Assembly: GCA_051872395.1 (NCBI GenBank)
Contig: JBJEDU010000019.1
Location: 1-7,509 of the forward strand
Origin: JBJEDU01 sp051872395
GTDB lineage: Bacteria > Bacillota_I > Bacilli_A > RFN20 > CAG-826
Reading direction: 5' to 3'
DNA: 7,509 nucleotides
Each line of letters starts with the position of its first letter. Positions within the stretch are counted from its first letter, which is position 1. The notes below the pieces were generated by a model. That model was given only the letters and a program-made list of their open reading frames with translations. It did not search any database and was not told where the DNA came from. The position numbers and the translations under genes were made by a program. Shown here one piece after another: positions 1 to 5,708 of the stretch.

Positions 1-723
1 GACACGAATTTGCTGTCCACTATTAATTCCGGCAGGAACATGAACTTTTATCGTTGTTTTATTACGTGAATATCCTTTTCCACCACAAGTTGGACATTTT
101 TCTGTAATAATTTTACCGGTTCCTCGGCATTCAGGACATGTTTCTTGTGATTCAATAATGCCAAATAGTGATCTAGTTTTGACGTTTACATATCCTCTAC
201 CTCCACAGTTGGAACATGTTTTAATATCACTTGGACTTCTAGCCCCTGAACCATTACAACTATGACATGTTTCATCTAAAGTTACAGGTATATCAACATC
301 TTTTCCGTTGACTATATCCATGAATGAAACTTTAATTTTGTTTAATATATCATTTCCTCTTTGAGGAGAATTGCTACGATTAGTTCTTGTTCGCGTTCCT
401 CCACCGAAAAATGAAGAGAAAATATCACCTAAATCGACATCAGCACCAAAACCACCAAAACCACCTTGGAATGGATTTCCTCCAGGATTTTGACCAGCTT
501 GTTCGAATGCTGCATGACCAAATTGGTCATATGTTGCACGTTTTTGATCATCATAAAGGATATCGTAAGCTTCTTGTATATCTTTAAATTTCGCCTCATC
601 ACCAGTTTCTTTATTATCTGGATGATATTTTTTAGCTAATTTTCTATATGCACTTTTAATTTCGTCTTTAGTCGCGGATTTACTAACACCTAAAACTTCA
701 TAATAATCTCTTTTAGTTGCCAT
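1..723 (-). CDS. dnaJ: Chaperone protein DnaJ (Hsp40), C-terminus cut by window edge
   Basis: This is the J-protein co-chaperone that delivers unfolded clients to DnaK and stimulates its ATPase in the cytosol. The first 241 residues are present and the reading frame runs off the window at base 1. Residues 4-70 are the J domain, with the HPD motif at 34-36 that triggers DnaK ATP hydrolysis. A Gly/Phe-rich linker follows (about 77-110), including a DIF motif at 100-102. The zinc-binding domain has all four CxxCxGxG repeats, with cysteine pairs at 153/156, 170/173, 196/199 and 210/213, so this is a type I (class A) DnaJ. The start of the client-binding C-terminal domain (VHVPAGINSGQQIRV) is visible. 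The ATG start is set by AGGAGG at 731-736, 7 bases upstream. It is the fourth gene of the hrcA-grpE-dnaK-dnaJ operon, 79 bases after dnaK, with a hairpin in the gap. Confidence 0.98.
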   Translation of the reverse strand, partial: MATKRDYYEVLGVSKSATKDEIKSAYRKLAKKYHPDNKETGDEAKFKDIQEAYDILYDDQKRATYDQFGHAAFEQAGQNPGGNPFQGGFGGFGADVDLGDIFSSFFGGGTRTRTNRSNSPQRGNDILNKIKVSFMDIVNGKDVDIPVTLDETCHSCNGSGARSPSDIKTCSNCGGRGYVNVKTRSLFGIIESQETCPECRGTGKIITEKCPTCGGKGYSRNKTTIKVHVPAGINSGQQIRV

Positions 724-748
724 TAAATTACCTCCTTTATAAAGAACA

Positions 749-785
749 ATAATCGATTGAAGAAGATAATTCCCCAATCGATTAT
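749..785 (-). other. RNA hairpin in the dnaK-dnaJ intergenic gap (possible attenuator or processing site)
   Basis: Read on the minus strand, the 11-base arm ATAATCGATTG (785-775) is perfectly complementary to CAATCGATTAT (759-749). The stem continues inward as RNA with two G.U pairs (774/760, 773/761) and then G-C, A-U, A-U, which gives 16 consecutive pairs and a 5-base loop (UUAUC, 769-765). On the opposite strand the two G.U pairs would be C/A mismatches, so the structure favours the dnaK-dnaJ transcript. The bases after it are only moderately U-rich (UGUUCUUUAU) and lead straight into the dnaJ ribosome binding site. A full rho-independent terminator is therefore not supported. Partial termination, RNA processing or 3'-end protection of the upstream message are the likely roles, all inferred. 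Confidence 0.65.
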
Positions 786-802
786 GTAATTATATTTGAT
801 AA

Positions 803-2623
803 TTATGCGTTGTTGGAACCGTTTCCGTTATATCCATTATCAACGACATCATCTGGGTTTGAACCAGGAGTGGAATTATCACCACTATTAGCGTTACCAG
901 CTTGAGACATATACGCTGCCGCTTGTTCTAATTCATTAATTCTTGTTTTTAATGTTTCGATATCGTTATTATCTAACGCAGCTTTTAAATCATCGCGGAT
1001 TTTTTGTGTTTGTTCTTTTTGATTTTGTTCCATTGAATCACCTTTTTCTTGTAATTGGATATCAATGTCATTAATCAATGCTTCTGCTTTATTTTTAATT
1101 TCAATTTCTTCTTTACGTTTAGAATCTGCTTCAGCGTTTTCCTCTGCTTCTCTAACCATACGATCGATTTCTTCTTTGCTCAATCCGTTAGAGCCAGAAA
1201 TTGTAATATTTTGTTCTTTTTGTGTATCTAAGTCTTTCGCACTAACTTTAACAATACCATTGACATCAATTGAGAATGTGACTTCAATTCTTGGTTCACC
1301 TCTTCTTGCTGGTTTAATACCATTTAATTGGAAGTGACCTAACAATTTGTTATCGTGAGCCATTTGTCTTTCACCTTGATAAACCATGATATCAACCGCT
1401 GGTTGATTATCAGCAGCAGTCGAGAAAATTTGGCTCTTAGTAGTTGGGATGGTTGTATTTTTTGAAATGAGAGGTGTCATAATTCCACCTAATGTTTCAA
1501 TACCTAAAGTTAATGGAGTAACGTCAAGTAAGACAACATCTTTAACTTCACCACTGACAACTCCACCTTGATAAGCTGCACCGATTGAAACAGCTTCATC
1601 TGGGTTGACAGAAAGATTTGGTGTTTTGCCAGTCATACGTTTGACTAATTCTTGAACGGCTGGCATACGAATTGAACCACCAATTAATAAGACTTGATCT
1701 AAGTCGCTCGCTGATAATTTTGCATCTGCTAAAGCGGTTCTAACAGGTTGCTCACAACGATTTAATAAATGTCTTGTTAAATCTTGGAATTTGGCTCTTG
1801 TCAATGTTTCTTCGAAGTTTACTGGTCCAGCACTTGTAATAGAAATGAATGGTAATGAGATTGTTGTTTGAAGCATGCTAGATAATTCAATCTTTGCTTT
1901 TTCTGCTGCTTCTTTAATTCTTTGTAAAGCGCCTTTGTCGGTAATATCGACTCCAGAACTAATTTTGATTTGTGCTTTAATCCAATCTGCAACAACAGCG
2001 TCCCAGTCATCACCACCTAAACGGTTATCACCAGCGGTTGAGATAACTTCAAATGTTCCATCGCCTATATCGAGAATAGAAACATCAAATGTGCCACCAC
2101 CTAAATCAAAAACTAAGATCTTTTCGGATTTTTCGTTTTCTAAGCCATACGCTAAAGCAGCTGCGGTTGGTTCGTTAATAATTCTTACAACATCTAAGCC
2201 AGCGATTTGACCAGCATCTTTTGTAGCTTGTCTTTGAGCATCGTTGAAGTAAGCAGGAACAGTAATTACTGCTTTCGATACTTTTTGTCCAAGATTATCT
2301 TCAGCGTATTTTTTCATATAGGATAATACTTTTGCTGAAATTTCTTGTGGAGTAAAGTCTTTGTTTAAACAGTTAATGTGAACTTTTTCATTTGTTCCCA
2401 TTTTTCTTTTAATAGAAGAAACTGTATCAACATTTGTAACAGCTTGTCTTTTCGCTGCGTTTCCGACAATTTCTTCACCATTTGCTTTGAAAGCGACGAC
2501 AGAAGGGGTTGTTGGTGTTCCTTCTGGATTTGGAATTACTTTAACTTTTCCATCTGCTTGTAAATAACTAACAACTGAATTGGTTGTACCTAAGTCAATA
2601 CCTAGAATAATTTCTTTTGCCAT
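803..2623 (-). CDS. dnaK: Chaperone protein DnaK (Hsp70)
   Basis: This is the ATP-dependent cytosolic Hsp70 that binds and releases exposed hydrophobic segments, working with DnaJ and GrpE. At 606 residues it is close to other Bacillota DnaK proteins (about 610). The nucleotide-binding domain shows the phosphate-1 motif GIDLGTTNS at residues 8-16, TVPAYFNDAQRQAT, the IINEPTAAALAYG segment, the phosphate-2 motif DLGGGTFDVSIL, and GGSIRMPAVQ near the adenosine site. The conserved interdomain linker follows (VVLLDVTPLTLGIETLGG), then the beta-sandwich substrate-binding domain and the helical lid. The tail is odd: after DDVVD it ends NGYNGNGSNNA, where most bacterial DnaK proteins carry a strongly acidic end. 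AGGAGG at 2632-2637 lies 8 bases before the ATG, and the gap to grpE is 25 bases. Expression should follow the HrcA/CIRCE promoter upstream of hrcA. Confidence 0.99.
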   Translation of the reverse strand: MAKEIILGIDLGTTNSVVSYLQADGKVKVIPNPEGTPTTPSVVAFKANGEEIVGNAAKRQAVTNVDTVSSIKRKMGTNEKVHINCLNKDFTPQEISAKVLSYMKKYAEDNLGQKVSKAVITVPAYFNDAQRQATKDAGQIAGLDVVRIINEPTAAALAYGLENEKSEKILVFDLGGGTFDVSILDIGDGTFEVISTAGDNRLGGDDWDAVVADWIKAQIKISSGVDITDKGALQRIKEAAEKAKIELSSMLQTTISLPFISITSAGPVNFEETLTRAKFQDLTRHLLNRCEQPVRTALADAKLSASDLDQVLLIGGSIRMPAVQELVKRMTGKTPNLSVNPDEAVSIGAAYQGGVVSGEVKDVVLLDVTPLTLGIETLGGIMTPLISKNTTIPTTKSQIFSTAADNQPAVDIMVYQGERQMAHDNKLLGHFQLNGIKPARRGEPRIEVTFSIDVNGIVKVSAKDLDTQKEQNITISGSNGLSKEEIDRMVREAEENAEADSKRKEEIEIKNKAEALINDIDIQLQEKGDSMEQNQKEQTQKIRDDLKAALDNNDIETLKTRINELEQAAAYMSQAGNANSGDNSTPGSNPDDVVDNGYNGNGSNNA

Positions 2624-2648
2624 AATAAATTCCTCCTATTTATTCCTA

Positions 2649-3212
2649 TTATTGATCATTTTCTTCTTTTTTAGCTACGCTAACCATGACACCTGCAGGT
2701 CGAACTACTCTATCATGTAGGGTGTAACCTCTCGTATAAACTTTTTTAACGAGATTTTCATTTTCATCTTCTATAGTTTCGATGGCATTCATCGTATTAG
2801 CGTCAAATTTTTCATCAATCTTTGGATATATTTCTTTCACACCTTCATTTTCTAAAACTGACATCAAGTTTTTGTAAATGTATTGGAATCCTACTAAATA
2901 ATTTGCAATTTCTTGATTGGCTGGTTTAGTTTCTAAGGCTAGAAAGAAACTATCTAAGACTGGCAATAAGTTATCGATTAATCCTTCAATACGGTATTTA
3001 ATCGCATCTTTATGTTCTTTTTCTAAACTCTTTCTGAGGTTTTGCGTATCAGCGTACGCTCTATAATATTCATTTTTCCAATGATCTACTTGAGCTTTTA
3101 ACGAAGCGATTTCTTCATCTTTTTTCTCTAATTTTTTCTTGAAAGATTTTTTGCTAATTTCTTCAGTTTCTTCTTTTTCTTCTTCGCTTGTTACTTTTTC
3201 TTCGTTATCCAT
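2649..3212 (-). CDS. grpE: GrpE, nucleotide exchange factor for DnaK
   Basis: GrpE is a dimeric factor that releases ADP from DnaK and so resets the chaperone cycle. The 187 residues show the usual architecture. A very charged, Glu/Lys-rich N-terminus leads into a long coiled-coil helix (about residues 20-75). Next comes the conserved four-helix-bundle region with IDNLLPVLDSFFLAL and GFQYIYKNLMSVLENEGVKEI. The C-terminal beta-wing contains YTRGYTLHDRVVRPAGVMVS, which contacts DnaK. The ATG is preceded by AGGAGG at 3220-3225. That ribosome binding site overlaps the hrcA stop codon (TAGGAGG), so the two genes are packed with only 11 bases between them and are probably co-translated from one message. 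Nothing in the protein is truncated or unusual. Confidence 0.97.
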   Translation of the reverse strand: MDNEEKVTSEEEKEETEEISKKSFKKKLEKKDEEIASLKAQVDHWKNEYYRAYADTQNLRKSLEKEHKDAIKYRIEGLIDNLLPVLDSFFLALETKPANQEIANYLVGFQYIYKNLMSVLENEGVKEIYPKIDEKFDANTMNAIETIEDENENLVKKVYTRGYTLHDRVVRPAGVMVSVAKKEENDQ

Positions 3213-3223
3213 TTTGATACCTC

Positions 3224-4243
3224 CTATTTCTTCTTTTCATCAAAGTATTTTGTTAATTCGGTTTTGATATATTCAATCGCATTAACGGCTTTTTCATAGT
3301 CCATTCTTGTTGGTCCAACTAACGCGATAGTGTTTTCTTCATCACCTAATTTAATCTTTGTTGTTACTAAAGAAACATCAGGATTATTTTTGATTTCACC
3401 AATTTTTAAGATGATATCTTCATCTTTATTTGTAGTTTCTTTACTAACGGATTTAAAGACACTTGAATCATCTAATAATTTGAAGACATTTTTTAAAGCG
3501 TTCGCGTCATTGATGAATTCTGGATGTTTAAATATTTCATCTCTTCCGTATAAAGATAATCTATCACTCGCAAATTTAATGAACGTTTCTAATAAGGCTT
3601 GATAGATTAAGTCATGACCAGTGATATAATCACTGATGATTGGTCTAATTGATTCCATCTTTTCCACTAAATCGCAAACTGATGTACCTACTAAACGATC
3701 GTTGATAATTTTTACACAACTAACAACTTCTTCGACATTGATATCATCTGGAATGATGAATGTTTTATTTTCGACGTATCCTTTATCAGTGACAAACACG
3801 CTCGTAACAGTATTTCCACCTAATTTAATTAATTGAACACTCGCTAATTTTTCTTCTTTTTCATCTGGTCCTAAAACAACAGAGACCAGTGAAGTCATCT
3901 TAGATAATATTTCACAACTGGCTTTAATTGTTTCTTCAATGGATTTTGTTTTGTTTTGAAGAACTTTTTGAAGAGAATATTTCAATTCTTCATCAACGTT
4001 GTGATTTCTTAGATGTTCACAATAATATTTATATCCTTTACTCGTAGGAACTCGTCCGCCTGATAAATGAGTTTTTTCAATGTATCCCATTTTTTCAAGA
4101 GCGTACATTTCATTACGAATGGTCGCCGAAGAATAAGAAAGGTGATATTCATCGATTAGGGTCTTTGATCCTAATGGTTGAGCAGTTTTAATAAAATATT
4201 CAACGATACATTTAAGTATCATATCACTTCTTGTTAACGCCAT
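3224..4243 (-). CDS. hrcA: Heat-inducible transcription repressor HrcA
   Basis: HrcA represses class I heat-shock genes by binding CIRCE inverted repeats. In studied Bacillota it depends on chaperonin activity to stay folded, so unfolded protein titrates the chaperone and relieves repression. The 339-residue length fits the family. Residues 1-75 form the winged-helix domain, with LTRSDMILKCIVEYFIKT, PLGSKTL, the recognition-helix segment SSATIRNEM at 38-46, LEKMGYIEK, and SGGRVPTSKGYKYY (usually SAGR; here Gly62 replaces Ala). The rest is the GAF-like dimerisation region, ending with VGPTRMDYEKAVNAIEYI. The frame is open back to a GTG at 4252, but that codon overlaps the ribosome binding site AGAGG (4252-4256), so the ATG at 4243 is the better start. 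It is the first gene of the operon and is preceded by two CIRCE-like elements, which implies autorepression. Confidence 0.97.
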   Translation of the reverse strand: MALTRSDMILKCIVEYFIKTAQPLGSKTLIDEYHLSYSSATIRNEMYALEKMGYIEKTHLSGGRVPTSKGYKYYCEHLRNHNVDEELKYSLQKVLQNKTKSIEETIKASCEILSKMTSLVSVVLGPDEKEEKLASVQLIKLGGNTVTSVFVTDKGYVENKTFIIPDDINVEEVVSCVKIINDRLVGTSVCDLVEKMESIRPIISDYITGHDLIYQALLETFIKFASDRLSLYGRDEIFKHPEFINDANALKNVFKLLDDSSVFKSVSKETTNKDEDIILKIGEIKNNPDVSLVTTKIKLGDEENTIALVGPTRMDYEKAVNAIEYIKTELTKYFDEKKK

Positions 4244-4251
4244 GACTATCA

Positions 4252-4256
4252 CCTCT
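4252..4256 (-). promoter_or_regulatory. Ribosome binding site that fixes the hrcA start
   Basis: AGAGG followed by TGAT lies 8 bases before the ATG at 4243. The alternative GTG start at 4252 would sit inside this site and would have no ribosome binding site at a proper distance. The site lies just downstream of CIRCE element 1, so a CIRCE stem formed in the mRNA would end 2 bases before it. Confidence 0.8.
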
Positions 4257-4258
4257 TT

Positions 4259-4285
4259 TTAGCACTCTTCTACTTCTCGTGCTAA
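4259..4285. promoter_or_regulatory. CIRCE element 1 (HrcA operator)
   Basis: On the plus strand this reads TTAGCACTC, 9 bases, TCGTGCTAA. The published CIRCE consensus is TTAGCACTC-N9-GAGTGCTAA. The left arm is exact and the right arm differs at its first two bases, leaving 7-bp perfectly paired arms. The spacer is exactly 9. It sits at the predicted transcript start of the hrcA operon and ends just before the hrcA ribosome binding site, the usual position for this operator in Bacillota. Confidence 0.93.
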
Positions 4286-4290
4286 CTACT

Positions 4291-4318
4291 ATTTTATATA
4301 ATCTATTAGCAGTGTCAA
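4291..4318 (-). promoter_or_regulatory. Sigma-A type promoter of the hrcA-grpE-dnaK-dnaJ operon
   Basis: On the minus strand a perfect -35 box TTGACA (4318-4313) is followed, after 16 bases, by TAAAAT (4296-4291), five of six matches to the -10 consensus. A start about 7 bases downstream, near 4283-4286, would place CIRCE element 1 at the very beginning of the transcript. The -35 box lies inside CIRCE-like element 2. Bound HrcA should therefore block polymerase both at the -35 box and at the start site. The start position is inferred from spacing only. Confidence 0.85.
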
Positions 4319-4332
4319 GAGAAAAGTGCTAA
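4306..4332. promoter_or_regulatory. CIRCE-like element 2, overlapping the -35 box
   Basis: On the plus strand this reads TTAGCAGTG, 9 bases (TCAAGAGAA), AAGTGCTAA. Against the CIRCE consensus it has two mismatches in the left arm and one in the right, with the exact 9-base spacing kept. The outer six bases of each arm (TTAGCA/TGCTAA) pair perfectly. It begins 5 bases after the hemW stop codon. The two left-arm mismatches are the bases that complete the TTGACA -35 hexamer on the minus strand. It is probably a second, weaker HrcA site. Confidence 0.8.
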
Positions 4333-4337
4333 AAATT

Positions 4338-5447
4338 CTATTTTATTAATTCTAAGACGATATAATCGACGTTCATCATTCCTTTAAAAGTTGGAACGAG
4401 TCTATTATTATCCTTATATATATAATTATTTTTAATTAATTGATTTATAGTTTCTTCATTTTCTTTTAATAAATCTTTTGCAAATCTATTTTTTAAATAT
4501 GTTAAATCTAAACCATGTAATGTTCTAAAACTTAACATTATTTGGTATTCATATTCATCCATTAAACTAATTTCTTCGATTTCATCTTTTGTTTTTCCAT
4601 TTATATAATCAGTAATACTTTTAGTATTAGTGTATCTGATATTATTGATATAACCACTCGCAGCGACACCAATTCCATAATAATGTTTATTATCCCAATA
4701 AACGTAATTATGAATAGATTCTTTATTCTTTTTCGCCCAGTTTGAAACTTCGTAATGAATATATCCATTATTTTCTAATATCTCATTAATCAGTTGATAT
4801 TGATCAAAACTAGAATTTTCATCAATTTCTTTAATTCCACGATTATAAAAAATAGTATTTGGATGAACTGAAAGACTATAACAAGAAATATGGTCAGGAT
4901 TTAATTTTAATAATGATTCAATATCTTTTTTTAACATTTTGTTTGTTGTATTAGGAAGTCCTAATATCAAATCAAAATTAATGTTATCAAATCCGAAGTC
5001 TCTCAATAGTTTTGTAATAGAAATTACATCACTAAAACAATGTTTTCTATTTAAAGTTTTTAAAATTTTATCATCGGTAGATTCTACTCCGATAGATATT
5101 CTATTTACCCCATATTTTTTTAATAAAATAGCTTTTTGTTCATCAATAGACTCTGGATTTGCCTCAAAAGTATATTCTTTGACATGTTTAGTATAAGGAA
5201 AAATTATTTTTAATAATCTTTCTAATTGTTCAATAGATAAAACTGTTGGTGTTCCACCACCAACATAAATTGTTTCGATTTCATCGGGGATATTTAATAA
5301 AATAAATTCCTTTTCCAGCGCTGAAATATATTGATCCGCTAAAAAAGGAAAATATTGTATTTTGATAAAGTCGCAATAAGAACAAATAGAGGAGCAAAAA
5401 GGAATATGAATATATATGCTTTTTGCTTTTTGATCAAATAAGTTCAT
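4338..5447 (-). CDS. hemW: HemW, radical SAM heme chaperone (coproporphyrinogen dehydrogenase-like)
   Basis: HemW belongs to the HemN-like radical SAM family. Characterised members bind heme and help deliver it to target proteins, and they are not true coproporphyrinogen oxidases. The 369 residues show YIHIPFC and the 4Fe-4S cluster motif CxxxCxxC (Cys18, Cys22, Cys25). The motif is followed by DF, not by the CGC-like context of true HemN. Next come GGGTP (63-67) for SAM binding, FEANPES (94-100), NRISIGVES (115-122) and YWDNKHYYGIGVAASGYI. The C-terminal HemN_C-type domain contains LRTLHGLDL and a helical end. Position 122 region reads GVES where the family commonly has GVQS. The ATG overlaps the stop of the upstream membrane protein gene (TAATG), and only a weak GAAG-type ribosome binding site precedes it, so translational coupling is likely. 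The gene lies directly upstream of hrcA, as in many Bacillota. Confidence 0.93.
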   Translation of the reverse strand: MNLFDQKAKSIYIHIPFCSSICSYCDFIKIQYFPFLADQYISALEKEFILLNIPDEIETIYVGGGTPTVLSIEQLERLLKIIFPYTKHVKEYTFEANPESIDEQKAILLKKYGVNRISIGVESTDDKILKTLNRKHCFSDVISITKLLRDFGFDNINFDLILGLPNTTNKMLKKDIESLLKLNPDHISCYSLSVHPNTIFYNRGIKEIDENSSFDQYQLINEILENNGYIHYEVSNWAKKNKESIHNYVYWDNKHYYGIGVAASGYINNIRYTNTKSITDYINGKTKDEIEEISLMDEYEYQIMLSFRTLHGLDLTYLKNRFAKDLLKENEETINQLIKNNYIYKDNNRLVPTFKGMMNVDYIVLELIK

Positions 5448-5692
5448 TATTTGTCTTCTTCATCTTTATATTCTTGAATCTTTTTATTTAACTCATCATC
5501 TTCGATTGGAGTTAATATTCTATCCATTTCTTCTTTAAGAATTTCTTCTTCAGTTGGTTTTTCATTTTCTTTCAATCTAAAACGAATAAATTTATAAATT
5601 AAAAAGGCAATAACTCCAATTACTGCGACAGACGCTAAAATAATTAAAAATACTATTACTGATTGACCACCATCTAAAACATTTAACAACAT
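5447..5692 (-). CDS. Small single-span membrane protein with acidic cytoplasmic tail, unknown function
   Basis: I do not recognise this 81-residue protein. Residues 11-33 form one clear membrane helix (SVIVFLIILASVAVIGVIAF then LIY), followed at once by a basic stretch (K34, R37, R39, K41). By the positive-inside rule the short N-terminus is outside and the tail is in the cytoplasm. Residues 42-81 are predicted helical and strongly acidic (17 Asp/Glu against 7 Lys/Arg), with no cysteines and no enzyme motif. There is no signal peptidase site pattern, so it is an anchor and not a secreted protein. An AGAAGG ribosome binding site (5700-5705) sits 7 bases before the ATG, and the gap to the upstream Fic-like gene is 16 bases. 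Its stop codon shares one base with the hemW start. A role as a membrane tether or small accessory factor is only a guess. Confidence 0.85.
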   Translation of the reverse strand: MLLNVLDGGQSVIVFLIILASVAVIGVIAFLIYKFIRFRLKENEKPTEEEILKEEMDRILTPIEDDELNKKIQEYKDEEDK

Positions 5693-5708
5693 AATGATAC
5701 CTTCTTTC

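Noticed and set aside
387..587. A plus-strand open frame with a His/Gln/Asn-rich product opposite dnaJ.
   Set aside because: It is the antisense shadow of the Gly/Phe-rich part of dnaJ, has no ribosome binding site, and gives low-complexity protein. The same reasoning removes the other plus-strand frames opposite dnaK, hrcA, hemW and the Fic-like gene.
749..785. A promoter for dnaJ formed by TTGGGG, 17 bases, GATTAT within the dnaK-dnaJ gap.
   Set aside because: It matches the consensus at only three and four of six positions, and it overlaps the hairpin, which explains the sequence better.
1819..2016. A minus-strand 65-codon frame inside dnaK.
   Set aside because: It is an overlapping out-of-frame reading of the well-conserved dnaK coding sequence and resembles no protein.
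4268..4337. A rho-independent terminator for hemW formed by the inverted repeats after its stop.
   Set aside because: The repeats match CIRCE spacing and sequence and hold the heat-shock promoter. The loop is long and there is no U-tract after either stem.
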